Shown here piece after piece: positions 45,401 through 57,616 of a stretch of DNA of 64,000 nt. A program made the position numbers and the translations under genes. The notes beneath the pieces were generated by a model. It was not told the DNA's origin and did not search any database. It saw only the letters and a program-made list of their open reading frames with translations. Source of the stretch: Massariosphaeria phaeospora (lineage: Eukaryota > Ascomycota > Dothideomycetes > Pleosporales); NCBI GenBank assembly GCA_011032825.1, contig JAADJZ010000005.1:1989001-2053000 (forward strand). Direction: 5' to 3'. Positions within the stretch are counted from its first letter, which is position 1. The number at the start of each line of letters is the position of its first letter.

Positions 45401-46431
45401 GGTGAAGCTGTACTGTTTGATTAGCTGCTATTTGCGTAGATTGATGACCCTAATACTAACGTAGTTGCTGACGATAGGCGGAGTAACATCCGTCCCTAAG
45501 GCCCGGAAAACCCCCTGCACCGGAAAATAAGCGAGGTACTTCAACTTTGAGCGAGTATCACTGTGCGCACACATGGAATCTCTAGACGGCCTTTGTAGAC
45601 CATGTACTAGGCCTTCTTATAAGTATCTCTAGCCGTTCCTCTGCAGTAAAATACAGTTGCATGATTACTATAACAACTAGTACACAGAGTGCCTCATCTA
45701 ACAGCAAAACAAAGTGCCTTCGATTTAGCAACACAGCAAGGTTTCTACGGCTAATAACACAAACTAGGACATCTTGTTCAGCCCCAAGATCTTTGCCCTT
45801 GTGCAATGAAGTCGTACCAGCCTTGTGGCTACTGTGGCGCGCAAGGGTATACAACGTCAACCCCCCTGTCGGTACTTGAGATCTAGGCGAGCACCGCTTT
45901 TGGATAGCATAAAACCATCCGATACGACTAGCGGGGCTGTTATTTTATTTTTCACTTACATCTGTCATCCGGTAAGCTCCGCTTGTGGCTATGAGGCTTA
46001 TCGCTGTGCTGAGCCTCCAACCCAGTTAGCAAAAACAGATGACCAACATACAACATGTCTTAATTACTCTAGATCTTGTTGCGACAAGAGCCTCTGCGAG
46101 TGCCTTGCTAGCTGCATCCATCTCTACGATCGTGGTGGTACTGTGCGACACCAGCGACACCAGCGACATCTGGCAGCACTGCCTCCACGCCAGAGCTAAA
46201 AATAGCTGTCCATGGAAGCTTCGAGAAGGGCGCCACACTCTGTTAGGACTAGCATAACTAAGTTAACAGTAACTTGGCGATGCATAGCAGAGGTTCAGCC
46301 TTGCACTGCCACAGAGTCAGCTGTGCTACCCCGCTAGGTTGCTGCCTTGCGCTCTTCAGCTCATCCTTCACAATTCAGTAGATGCTCCATAACCCTAATC
46401 ACTCTAAACAGGGTTCCGGTAATGCGCTGTA
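45401..46431. other. Intergenic region upstream of the NACHT gene
   Basis: About 1 kb without a supported gene. Presumed promoter region of the STAND protein. No repeats seen. Confidence 0.4.
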
Positions 46432-49400
46432 ATGGCCGAAGCTTTAGTTGTTGTCAGCGTTGTTGCTAGTATTGTCCAGCTAGTTGATTTCAGCACTAGA
46501 GTTGTATCCCGCTTGGACGACTTTTATTCTGTCGCTAAAGAGGTTCCTGAGTCATTTCGCCATGTCAAGACTGAGTTGCCATTATTGGCAACCACGCTTG
46601 CACAACTAAAGGGGTCCATCAGTACGACTTCGGTAGCCGACAAATCCACGGAGGCCCTTGTGCCTGTTATAGCAGGATGCAACGAACAAGTCACGCAGCT
46701 AGACGCTATCCTTAAGAAGACGTTACCAGAGGCGAACGACAGTTTGCGCATAAAGAGCAAGAAAGCAATAGTGAGCCTGCACTATGACTCTAAGGTGGAG
46801 AGCATTACAAAGACATTGCGAAACTACGTTGGAATCCTAACGTTCTACTATGCTGCTGCGTTGTCCACTCTACAGCCACTTACAGGTAGTCCTCTTAAAG
46901 TTACTATATACTTTTCGTTCTAACTATTCTATAGATGTAAAACTATGTAAGATCCGACAGTGGTTATCTGCACCGGATCCGTCAACAAACTACCAGAAAG
47001 CACTTAAGCTACGGCAGGCTGATACTGGGCTTTGGTTCCTTGAGAGCGATGCATACACAAGATGGAAGAGTGCCGCTACAACACCTCTCTGGCTCTATGG
47101 GATTCCCGGATGCGGCAAGACTATCCTAAGCTCTACAGTATTGCAAGATGTACACCAACATTGTCAGGATGACCCTGGGAAAGTAATAGCGTATTTCTTC
47201 TTCGACTTTAACGACGTAAAAAAGCAGAATCCAGAGATGATGGTGCGTTCGTTGCTGTGCCAACTCTCACAGCAATCCATCAAGGTTCCAGCAAGTCTCG
47301 ACGCCCTATTCTCTTCGTGCGAAAGCGGGCAGCGGCAGCCATCAACTCGTGCACTTGTGGATGCACTGCAATCAATAATACAGGATCTCCCGCAGATCTA
47401 TATCGTGCTCGATGCTCTGGACGAATGCGCTGAGCGCGTAGAGCTGATGGAAATGTTTGAAATGACGGTGAAATGGAAAGTACCAAACCTGCACCTCCTA
47501 GTGACGAGCAGAAGAGAGCGAGACATCGAGAGCTCACTCGAGGGCTGTTTGGATCCGCAGAACAGCATCTGTCTTCAAAGTAAGGTAGTCGACAAAGACA
47601 TACAGCACTACGTGCGGCAAAGGCTGTCGGACGACAAGGCCTTGAGCAAGTGGAGCAAAGACATCGCTCTCCGGCAAGAAATCGAGACGGCTCTAATGGA
47701 GGGCTCCAAGGGAATGTGTGTGTCCTGATAAGTTCTAGGACGTCCAATGCTGATAGCAGTGCTAGGTTCCGATGGGCCGTGTGCCAGCTAGACACGCTGG
47801 GAAAGTGTCGCAATCGAGCGATGCTACGGAAAGCACTGGCAGCACTACCGCCAACATTAGACACGACTTATGACCGGATCATGTGTGCCATCGCCGAAGA
47901 AGACGTTGACTATGCCATCCGCGTCCTGCAGTGGCTGGCGTTCTCAGATCGGCCACTTGCGGTAGACGAGGTCGCGGAAGTGATCGCTATCGACGTGGCA
48001 CGCGATCCTGCATTCGATCGAGAGGAAGTGCTCGAAGACCCTCTAGAGGCTCTAGACATCTGCTCTAGTCTTGTCACCATCGCAACAGACGATAGCAACG
48101 GAAGGCTAGAGTCAACAAGGCAAGTCGCCGTGCTTGCGCACTACTCTGTCAAGGAGTACCTCGTCTCCGACAGGATCCAACGAGGCCAGGCAGCGCGATA
48201 CAGCATGCAAATTGCAGCGTGCCACAGTACGATAGCTAAAGCGTGCCTAGAATACCTTGGTCAGTTCCAGAAGCCCGGGCCTATAGCAGAGGATATGTTC
48301 GGCAAGTGCAAACTAGCACGATACTCAGCGGAGTTCTGGTTGAGCCACGCTCAGAAAGCAGGGGATCGAGCAGCGGAAACGAGCTGGGCTGCACCTGCAC
48401 TTCGTCTGCTGTCAAGGGATAACGCTGCGTACTTGAACTGGATCCGAATACATAATCCTGACAGACCCTGGGAGGGGTCCAAATTTGAAAGAGTAATAGA
48501 GAGAACACCAAATCCACTCTACTATACAGCACTCTACGGTCTGGAAGAAGTGACAAGGCTGCTGCTAGACGAGGGCGCCGACGTCAACGCCCAAGGTGGA
48601 AGATACGGCAACGCACTCCAGGCGGCTTCATCGGGAGGCCACGAGGCAGTGGTAAGGCTTCTGGTGGACAAAGGCGCCGACGTCAACGCCCAGGGTGGAG
48701 ATTACAGCAACGCACTCCAGGTGGCTTCATGGGGAGGCCACGAGGCAGTGGTAAGGCTTCTGGTGGACAAAGGCGCCGACGTCAACGCTCAGGGTGGACA
48801 CTACGGCAACGCACTCCAGGCGGCTTCAGAGGGAGGCCACGAGGCAGTGGTAAGGCTTCTGGTGGACAAAGGCGCCGACGTCAACGCCCAGGGTGGAGAT
48901 TACAGCAACGCACTCCAGGTGGCTTCATGGGGAGGCCACGAGGCAGTAGTGAGGCTTCTAGTAGACAAAGGCGCCGACGTCAACGCCCAGGGTGGAGATT
49001 ACAGCAACGCACTCCAGGCGGCTTCATCAGGAGGCCACGAGGCAGTAGTGAGGCTTCTGGTAGACAAAGGCGCCGACGTCAACGCTCAGGGTGGACACTA
49101 CGGCAACGCACTCCAGGCGGCTTCATCAGGAGGCCACGAGGCAGTGGTAAGGCTTCTGGTGGACAAAGGCGCCGACGTCAACGCCCAGGGTGGACACTAC
49201 GGCAACGCACTCCAGGTGGCTTCATGGGGAGGCCACGAGGCAGTGGTAAGGCTTCTGGTGGACAAAGGCGCCGACGTCAACGCCCAGGGTGGACACTACG
49301 GCAACGCACTCCAGGCGGCTTCATCAGGAGGCCACGAGGCAGTAGTGAGGCTTCTAGTAGACAAAGGCGCCGACGTTAACGCCCAGGGTGGATTTTATGA

Positions 49401-50073
49401 CAACGCACTCCAGGCGGCTTTAAAGGGAGGCCACGAGGCAGTAGTGAGGCTTCTAGTGGACAAGGGCGCCGACGTCAACGCTCAGGGTGGACACTACGGC
49501 AACGCACTCCAGGCGGCTTTACTAGGAGGCCACGAGGCAGTAGTGAGGCTTCTAGTAGACAAAGGCGCCGACGTCAACGCCCAAGGTGGAGATTACAGCA
49601 ACGCACTCCAGGTGGCTTCATGGGGAGGCCACGAGGCAGTGGTAAGGCTTCTGGTGGACAAAGGCGCCGACGTCAACGCTCAGGGTGGACACTACGGCAA
49701 CGCACTCCAGGCGGCTTCATCAGGAGGCCACGAGGCAGTGGTAAGGCTTCTGGTAGACAAAGGCGCCGACGTTAACGCCCAGGGTGGATTTTATGACAAC
49801 GCACTCTGTGCGGCTTCATCAGGAGGCCACGAGGCAGTAGTGAGGCTTCTGGTAGACAAAGGCGCCGACGTCAACGCCCAGGGTGGAGATTGCAGCAACG
49901 CACTCCAGGCGGCTTCATGGAGAGGCCACGAGGCAGTGGTAAGGCTTCTGGTAGACAAAGGCGCCAACGTCAACGCTCAGGGTGGAAGATACGGCAACGC
50001 ACTCCAGGCGGCTTCATCGAGAAGCCACGAGGCAGTGGTGAGGCTTCTGGTAGACAAAGGTGCTGTCACGTAA
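46432..50073 (+). CDS. NACHT/ankyrin STAND protein (fungal NOD-like receptor)
   Basis: Three exons (46432-46885, 46935-47715, 47766-50073) join in frame to 1180 aa. Residues about 1-150 (MAEALVVVSVVASIVQLVDF ...) are the all-helical SesA/NACHT_N-type signalling domain. The NTPase starts near LWLYGIPGCGKTIL (P-loop about residue 207), with Walker B IYIVLDALDEC (about 306) and the sensor TSRRE. The winged-helix region follows (LAALPPTLDTTYDRIM). From about residue 671 come 15 ankyrin repeats of 33 aa, nearly identical at DNA level, then a partial repeat ending GAVT. Fungal proteins of this layout act in non-self recognition and heterokaryon incompatibility. This role is inferred from family. 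Confidence 0.93.
48562..50070 (+). repeat. 99-bp tandem repeats encoding ankyrin units
   Basis: About 15 copies of a 99-bp unit (GGHEAVVRLLVDKGADVNAQ, then GGxYxNALQxAxx). The first 20 residues are almost invariant. Differences concentrate at the residue after GG (R/D/H/F), two residues later (G/S/D), at A/V after LQ, and in the last residues (SS, SW, SE, LK, LL). This indicates concerted evolution with a few variable surface positions. Confidence 0.95.
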
Positions 50074-50109
50074 GAACAGAGTGTGCAAGGTTTCTCAAGG
50101 ACACAGTAA

Positions 50110-53100
50110 CTTTGTTGCAGCGTTCGGCATGGATGGAGAAGGAATCCTCCATTCGCCCATGGGCAACCTCTGGAGATTTCCATGGGCGCCAAGTCGGATA
50201 TCCCGCCCATAGTAACTTGTATAGGCTAGATATCTGCATAGTCTAAAAGGTTAATCCTACGGGGTCTATCAATGGCCTCCGGGGCGAGATTTCGCCACCC
50301 GGTGTCAGTGTACGATCGTTGACCTAGCGCTTGATTGTTGCTAGCTATCTACACTATATATTGATTGCCTGATCAAATGAGATTGCCTGTTGCCTATAAA
50401 AATGAGTGTAGCTATCGTCGTCGCCTCAATCCTCTTGAAACAGTACTCCGCCAGCAATTGACTCATCGCATGTAGAGAGATCACGTACAGGGGGGTAATC
50501 CTCGTCAATAGCAAGGTAGGTGCCCCGTAGCGCCTCGTAGTGGTTGGAGACATCTACGAGCCCTGATTTGCCCCAGTTTTGTAGGCAAAGTGAAGCCTCT
50601 AGTGTGGCCTCGAGCATCCGATTTCGATGCGCTATAACACGGAGGCCAGCTTGGCTGAAGATTCTCTCTGGCTCAGAGCTCATGGCAGGTATAGAGAGTA
50701 TATCAACCGCCATACGTGAGAGGCGTGGGTATTTGGCCTTGATAGATGCTCGCCTCCAGAAGAGCGCTGGCACAAGGCGATCAGTCGCTCGAGCCTCATT
50801 GAGGTAGGCATCTAGCTCATCCCGGAATGCCTGGGGCAATGGGAGGCGCATGTCCTCCTCAAGCTCCTCATCAATCTTGCGGTACTTCCGTTTACGCTGG
50901 CTTTGGCTGTTGCCAGAGGTATCTGCCAGTGGAGCGCGGGATTCCTGGGACGACGATGTATCCTCTGGCAAGGTGATAGGGATACTCTCGTACTCCTGTT
51001 TGTACAGAGCGCGCACCTAGGCGACGCCTATGTTCGCCCAGTAGGTGCCCCACTCCTTTTCCAATAGGAGTTTTTTACCCCTTGGGTCTAACAGGACTGC
51101 GGCGGCGTATACCGGCGATCTATCAAGCAGAGCATAGTAATCCTTTGCTTTCTGCCACGCCTGTTCGATTGCCACCCACATATACCGATGGGAATCGTGC
51201 GGAGACTCTTGATACTTGATCTTCAGGTCCTCAAGCCTACGCAAGAGGATTTTAAGGCATCTAGCAACGTGCGCTACACCCATATCAACGTTCTCATCTA
51301 GCCTAGCTTCAAGCATCTTGGTGGCGTCTTTGAAAGGTTCCAGGATCTCAATCAACTCATTGATTACATCCCAATCGTACGTAGCCATGCGATTTTGCAG
51401 TACAATACGGGCAAGAGACTGGCTAGGCATCTCATTGAGCGGTTTTTCAAGCCGTCTAGTCACGAGAGCCCGGTGCCTTGAGGTCTCGTCATCCAGAAAC
51501 GTTTCAATGGCGTCCTGTAGCTTTGCGGCGCGCGCAGCCATATCGTAGGTTGAGTTCCATCTGAAGCAGTCGTTAGTTAAGTAGCGTCCCGATTAGGCCA
51601 ATTGTATAGCCAAATCCAAAAACACTCTACTACACTTTTGTTTTCGCCCACAACGTCGCATCTCAATGCAATTTTGGGGATCGCTGCAACAAGGTCATAC
51701 CCTCAGGAGTTTTTTAGGAATAAGAAAAATATTGCGTGGCGATAAAGTAAAGTGATCTGGCGCAGCGCGGAGTTTTGATGGGGTCGCGAAAAATACGCTA
51801 AAATAATTAAGCGAGCCTGCCGCCACCCCCGCCTGCGATGGCCGCTGGCTCTCAGCCATGTTTTCGCCGCGGGAGTGCCCCTGAACTCTCGCTACAAGAT
51901 GGCCAGCGCCAACCCCCCTATCGCGACAACAACACCACCACGCATCGTCGCATTACAAATGAGAGGTGAATTACGATAGAAATTTGCATGCGACAAACGT
52001 CCCGTTCTCAGAAATAGAAAAAAGCGACGTGGGGTGGAGCGATTTCGCTCTAAAGTTGGTTGTGTACGAAATGGAACATTTGCGCGACAGTGAGGTGAAA
52101 AACAACGTACCGGGTATCATTACACATGATGAGCTTGAGGATAGGCGCAGCCCCTTTTGCCCGTGGATTTCTCGCCTTCCAGAGATGCTCCTGTACGTCC
52201 TCAAAGCGTCGAGTTCTGCCTGCGGAAGCTCTGATCCATCGTACAATCATATGGAGCATCCCAATAGGCCCCTTTTGTCTCCAAATCTTGTGCTCATCCT
52301 CTAAACTAGTGCGAGTTAGGAGCTCCCGTTCAAACATCTCATAATCCTGCCCCCATAGGACCTGCTTAGCGATCAGGTTGATAATGTGGCCAGCGCAGCG
52401 AAGTCTCCTCCACGCTGGGTCAAAGTTCAGCTCCTTTGCAAGGTCATCAACTGCAGTGTCGTTGGAGGACGCGTTGTCTAGTACAAAGTAGCCAATCCTG
52501 CTCTCAATATCATAGGTCTTGATGACTGCAAGAACGTCCGCGCAGAGATTGGCGCCACTGTGTGAATCCAGGAGCTCTGTGAGTGCCAAAAGCGCTGTAC
52601 GCGTTTTACCGTGGCGATCCACCCAATGGGCAACTACACCATTCATTGCCTTGTTACGGCGGGACGTCTATACGTCAAAAGATAGATGGACCTTGCCGTA
52701 AGACTCCTTCAGGAGCTTCTTAATCTCGTCTCGATGGAGCCTAAACTCCTTCATCATCCATCGAACTACTGTAGTCTCATCCGGTACAGCTTGCTCATCT
52801 GTGAACGGAATGATGCGCGATAGAATACGCCAGAAATGTGGACTGTTGACCTTATGGAAGGGGATATTGTCAAGCACGATCCATTTGAAGATGTCCTTCT
52901 TGAGGGCAATGGGATCAAAGGTCTCAAGAATCTGATTGTACGCCTCCTTTTGCTTAGGATCGGATGTATCCAAAAGATCAAGAGCGCCGGCGCCGCCAGC
53001 AAGGTCGTTCAGAAGAGATGTACTCTCATCTTAATAGGTCCTAAAATGAACCTGGCGGAAGTGATCCAGTACACCTCTACTGCCTTTTGTGATGTTCATA

Positions 53101-53871
53101 AGGCAAAGCGACGTAGGTTGTTTGCCGTAACACGTCCTGCAGAGGAAGCTCCTCTTTTCTGAATTGATCCCGTTTTGGGAAACATCCGGGCGGGCAAGCG
53201 GTACGCCGTATTTCCACCACCAAGCACGTGTTTTGGCAACCTTTGTAGGGCGTACAAAGTTCTGCAGGTACAGATCATCCCATTTGACCCACGAGTAGTC
53301 AAAGGATAGCTGCTAGGTAGGGCCTGGATCGGCCACTGCCTCCATACTCTCTTCATTTGTACGTTGAAGCTCTGTAGGCACCTCTAAATCGGCAGTGGCA
53401 ACCTCTATAAGAGATGCGGCATCAGCCTCATCATCTTGCCAGATGTTGAAGCTTGAATTGAGTGGCGTTTGAGAGCTCTGTGATGTATTCGGACCATCCG
53501 GAGTAGGCGTAGCAACCTCATTTTGAGTCGATCGAGTGATTCTGGAGGACATCTTGACGATAGAGAGTCAAAACAACACGTATTGGATAGGGCAGAGTTG
53601 ATTTATAAGGCAGAAAAACGCTCCTAAGGTGTATGAGATGGATGAGATAGATGCGGGCAATAAAGGGGGGGAATGACGTTCAAGCGCTATACGCCAAGGT
53701 CTCCACATCCCCGCGTCAAACTAGCGCTAGACGATCAATTAAACCTAAGGTAGCTAATTGTATTACAAATCTATGAGCTTAGCCACCTTGGAGAAAATCC
53801 AGAGTCTAGGGGCGGAGGTGGGCGGAATAGGCTGGATGGAATCTCCATCCATGCAGAACGCTGCTTTGTTG
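50110..53871 (-). mobile_element. hAT transposon 1 with perfect 8-bp target duplication
   Basis: The element spans 50118-53863 (3746 bp). Its 22-bp terminal inverted repeats match at 21 positions (50118-50139 and 53842-53863; outer bases CAGCGTTC then G or T, then GCATGGATGGAGA). The flanking 8-bp duplication CTTTGTTG is perfect (50110-50117 and 53864-53871). The left end lies 44 bp after the NACHT stop codon. The internal transposase gene is on the minus strand and decayed. Confidence 0.93.
50426..53552 (-). pseudogene. hAT transposase, several in-frame stops
   Basis: Reading leftwards from ATG 53552: an acidic head, a BED-type finger (CRTCYGKQ ... HFRQVH), a conserved helical region, the RNaseH-like catalytic core (SFDV then TSRRNKAMNGVVAHWVD; YFVLDNASSNDTAVDDL) and the C-terminal dimerisation domain (YPRLSRMAVDILSIPAMSSEPERIFSQAG). 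In-frame stops lie at 53313-53315 (TAG), near 53032 (TAA), at 52668-52670 (TAG, where relatives have Trp) and at 51017-51019 (TAG). A 550-bp intron (51561-52110) joins NDTR to WNSTYDM. CAA/CAG to TAA/TAG and TGG to TAG changes would fit RIP. Confidence 0.88.
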
Positions 53872-53934
53872 TACTATCCTAGTTATTTAGAGGGGTCTCT
53901 GCAAGTGCCCTGCTGGCTTGGTCTATCTTAAACA

Positions 53935-56900
53935 CAGTTGCTATCAATCAAATCAATCAGGCCGAGGGCCTCGGCCTGATTTGACTGGTGTTTTCTCGGA
54001 GGGTGAATTGATTTGATTGACTGATTGCTCAGCAGCTCTCGGCCTGATTGAGATCAGATTGATAGACTGCAAACAGATTGATAGACTGCAGTCCAAATAG
54101 CGGAAATTGCCGGCAGATGGGAGGGAGGTTAGATTTGTATGAGATTAACTAGGCGCTATCACCCCAGTCCTATATACTGTACAATTGATCAATTGCCTCT
54201 TCAGTAAGCGGAGTCGTAGTCCTATCCTTGAAGCCAGCTCTGAGCCAGCATCGTACACAGTGAATTGCCGCGAGTAATTGAGGCGACAGAGTTCTACACT
54301 TTAGCTCTAGGAGATCGCCAACCTCGCTAAACATACGCTCACATTCACAGCTAGATGCCGGAATTGATAGTACGTCAATAGCCAGCCTGCTGAGGTTGAG
54401 ATAGAGCTGCTTCATGCCTATCCAATAGGCAATTGGGTCAATTGAATAGGGGTGATCCGATGGGAGATGAGGCACTCGTCTCCAAAGCTCAAACTCGTCA
54501 CTGCTATTAGCAACTGCTCTGCCTTGTACCGGATTTGTAAAGAGATCAATGCTTGCCTGTATATCTGATACCTTGACTTTCTTGCGCGAGCGTTCCAAAT
54601 CCAGAGTCTCCTTCGGCTTGTACTCACTCCATAGCGCCTGAAAAGCGGCATCTGATAAGGCAATCCACCTAGGTTGATCTGCCTATGAGTTTTGACAGTA
54701 GAACTTCGTGTTTGGGTGCAGTATCGTAGCGGCGTAGTACGCTAGCGAGTCATTAAGTTTCTCCTAGTACTTTTGAAGCTTTTGCTATGCTGCGTATATG
54801 TTGATAGCTAGATAGTCCTTTGGCGAGTTCTCTTCGTTGTAATTGACGCTCTCGTATTGCTGCGCAATCTGCTCGTAGGTGTTGAGTACGTACTCAAAAG
54901 TAGAGATAACGTTATGTAGCGCACCAAATCTTCTAGTGTTGCCTCTGCCTTCGAGGCGCTTTGTGGCCACCTTCAATGGCTGTAGAACCTTAATGTACTA
55001 AGTAATAACACCCCAATCTGCTGCGCTCAATCCAGTTGACGTCATCTACGCCGGAGACTTAGCTATCTGATTCCCGCGGGCAGAGGCGTACGCAGCGGCC
55101 GTACGCGTATTCTCGATATGATACTGTATGTAGGCATCAAGCAGATTCTTGAGCCTCTCGACGGCTCGCTCAAACGCAGAGCAGAAGGAGTTCTATCTAG
55201 TTACTACTAGCTTAATCGGCTCAATCTGTTTATATGGCTTCTGTTGAGCCTCTGCCTCCTTGCGTACAAAGCTGTACAGCAAATCGTACTGTTGAGGTGT
55301 TTTGATGTAGTGGAGAACATCTATGAGAACACCCAGCGGGCTATGTTTGCGCCAATCTAGCAACAATCTCTTCTTAAGCACGTGCTGAGTTTCCTCGTTT
55401 TCAAAGGCCTCTTTATTTACTCTAAACATGATTGTTTGGCCTATAAGATTGAGAGTGTAGAGGCCGCAGCAGAGTCGCTGATAATCTGCATCAAAACTGT
55501 ACATCTCCGCCAAATAATCCACCGCTGTTTTGTTATTGCCTGCGTTATCCAATATAAAGTATCCCACTTTTTTCGAGTTAATATTAAAGCTCCGGAGAGT
55601 TTTCTGTATAACTAGAGCTATTTTTTCACCTAAATAGGCGCCGGAGAGCTGTGGGAAAGAGATCGGAAGATCTCTAATGCGACCCGCTGAATTAGCGTAA
55701 TAAGCATGTTGCGGTTATGAAGAGAAGCAGATTACGTAATGGTGTTCTAGTGCTACTTCCTCGCTTATCGAGTACCTCTTACCTAAGCTGCATCATAGAT
55801 ACGTCATGTAAATAGACCCTGCTGTTGGCCTTCTTGGAGGTTCGCACGAGCGGAACAGAACAACAGAACAATACACGATACTTTTGCTTTTACCGCATTC
55901 TATACTGCGACAGAGAAACAACACCTAGATACTCTTTCTTGCCACCTTTTACAGTCTATCCGTCAAACGATAGGTGTATTTTGCTAAGCGCCTTCGACAG
56001 GTCCTCTATTACCTGGGGCTGCAGGTAGTTGAACAGTCGCATTATATATCTAGCTACACTTTGATGGTTCTTTCATAGCGCCCGGAGGGCCTTCGGATTG
56101 GCTATCTCCAGCATATTCCTAAAAGCAGGCGTCTCAAACTCCCTCAGAGGGTGATTGTTTGCTACTAGCTACTTGATAGCTGCTATTTGAAATCTCTGTA
56201 CGTCAAAGTTGCCTAGCGCGTTGCCTACTGCCTGCGGAACGTCGATGCCGCTGTGTATGACTTACTCTAGTGTACGCTAGCCACCTAGCCGAGGTGCCTC
56301 TATCCGCTCGCCCATCGGCGTGAGATAGTGGCCTCTTTTCTTCTGCTGTAGATGATTGGCAGCAGATGAAGTTGATGTGCTAACGTCGTACAACCCAGCG
56401 CCGCCTCTATCTATTGTTTTATCCTTATGACAGTACGCGCACACGAAAAATATCTGATTAAGGACCTGGCGGAGGCATACGCGATAGCTATGGCTATAAA
56501 TCCACGACTTCCGGTGTTTCTGTGTACGCAGCGGCGCCATATTATATATAGTCAGGTAACCGCTCCTAGTCAATCCCATCAAAGTTATCTTCAAATCGCG
56601 CGTCGAGAGCTTCGTCGGGGACAGGCAATTCACCCTCTGTAGCGGATAGGGTGACTGAGGTTGCAGCGGGTGCAGGCGATGGATCACGGCGCTCACGCAT
56701 CTCTACTTCGAAAGTTTGGGTACTCTGTGTATCGGCGGCAGCGCGCCCACGGCGGCGAGGGGGCATCGTAAATACAGCTAATAGAGGCAATTGACAGTAA
56801 TGGGCGAAAATTTGCGGGTGCCGAGTACTCAGGGGCGTGCGCTACACTAGTTGACTCATACGTCTGCCGATTGGGGGCCAAAATAAACACCAGAAATCCT

Positions 56901-57154
56901 ATCACGAACTCGCTATACGCTAATCTCTACGGCCTCAAAAACGGCCCCATCTGTACGAGTACAATCTGGGCCCTTTGGCCACCTCAGATCTCTGATGGAG
57001 AAAACAATCAATCCGTTTCCAACTTTCCAATCAGGCCGGCCATCACTGATTGATTTGACTGCAAAAAATCAAGAGAGTGAATTGATTTGATTGACTGGTT
57101 ACATAATCAATCAATCAATCAGTCGACTGCAACAGGACTGATTGATAGCATCTG
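53935..57154 (-). mobile_element. hAT transposon 2 (decayed)
   Basis: Imperfect 16-bp terminal inverted repeats: 53935-53950 and the reverse complement of 57139-57154 both read CAG, T or A, TGCTATCAATCA. Next to each end are runs of AATCAATC-type subterminal repeats and a GTGAATTGATTTGATTGACTG segment (54004-54024, 57081-57101). No matching 8-bp duplication was found, so the ends may be rearranged or mutated. Only 63 bp separate it from hAT 1. Confidence 0.75.
54170..56766 (-). pseudogene. hAT 2 transposase remnant
   Basis: Minus-strand pieces in hAT order. A start MPPRRRGRAAADTQ (ATG 56766) leads to a BED-like finger (FVCAYCHKDKTI ... AANHLQ). The core follows (MGYFILDNAGNNKTAVDYLAEM, 55193-55567). 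The C-terminal dimerisation domain is LNLSRLAIDVLSIPASSCECERMFSEVGD (54170-54598). Many stops and frame breaks separate them, and the DNA is AT-rich with many TAG/TAA codons, which fits RIP. Confidence 0.85.
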
Positions 57155-57164
57155 TGAAGACTAG

Positions 57165-57616
57165 CCACGTCAAAGGTTTGCACCCCACACTGTCATCTAC
57201 GAGAGTTTTCTGACCTCAAGCGCAGGCGGCCCGGAAGATGTAATTGGCCGATGGCTCAAAGAGCGGGGAGCTTTCGACAGTGTCCGTTAGTACACTCCCT
57301 TCTAAAACTTTCTCATCACTTCGCTCGCCAGCACCGCAACAGGCGAGAGGATGCCCCGGCGCTTGCCACCCATCCACATGCGGACGAAGACGTGTAAATA
57401 GCCCCAAGGTCTCTTCATCGTCTTCCGAAGGGCCCCTTCGACCATTTCGATAGCAGCTGGGACGCGCTGAGTCTCGCGGAAAAGAAGAAGCCCTTGGATT
57501 TGGAATTGTACCCGGACAGCATGATTGAGACATTGGAGACAAATGGACGAGAAGGTATTGAAATGATAGACAAGGCCTGGCAGCGCGAGCAAAACGAGTC
57601 ACGGCAGCGTGGTTAG
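57165..57616 (+). pseudogene. 3' remnant of an unidentified host gene next to hAT 2
   Basis: Coding-like sequence without a start: an open stretch from 57165 (HTVIYESFLTSSAGGPEDV, IGRWLKERGAFDS), a likely intron (about 57285-57331), then an exon from 57332 (HRNRREDAPALATHPHADEDV). That exon hits TAA at 57395 and continues in the same frame to TAG at 57614 (PFDHFDSSWDALSLAEKKK ... MIETLETNGREGIEMIDKAW). The hAT 2 terminus ends 11 bp before it, so the 5' part of the gene appears to have been displaced. Family not recognised. Confidence 0.5.

Noticed and set aside
48729..49379. Arg/Gln-rich ORF in the second frame of the ankyrin repeats
   Set aside because: It is an overlap shadow created by the 99-bp repeats of the NACHT gene and has no start of its own.
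48562..50070. Regular direct repeats that could be mistaken for a CRISPR array
   Set aside because: The repeats are contiguous 99-bp coding units without unique spacers, in a eukaryote, and encode ankyrin motifs in frame.
53927..57162. An 8-bp target duplication for hAT 2
   Set aside because: The bases outside the two inverted repeats (CTTAAACA and TGAAGACT) do not match, so no duplication is claimed.
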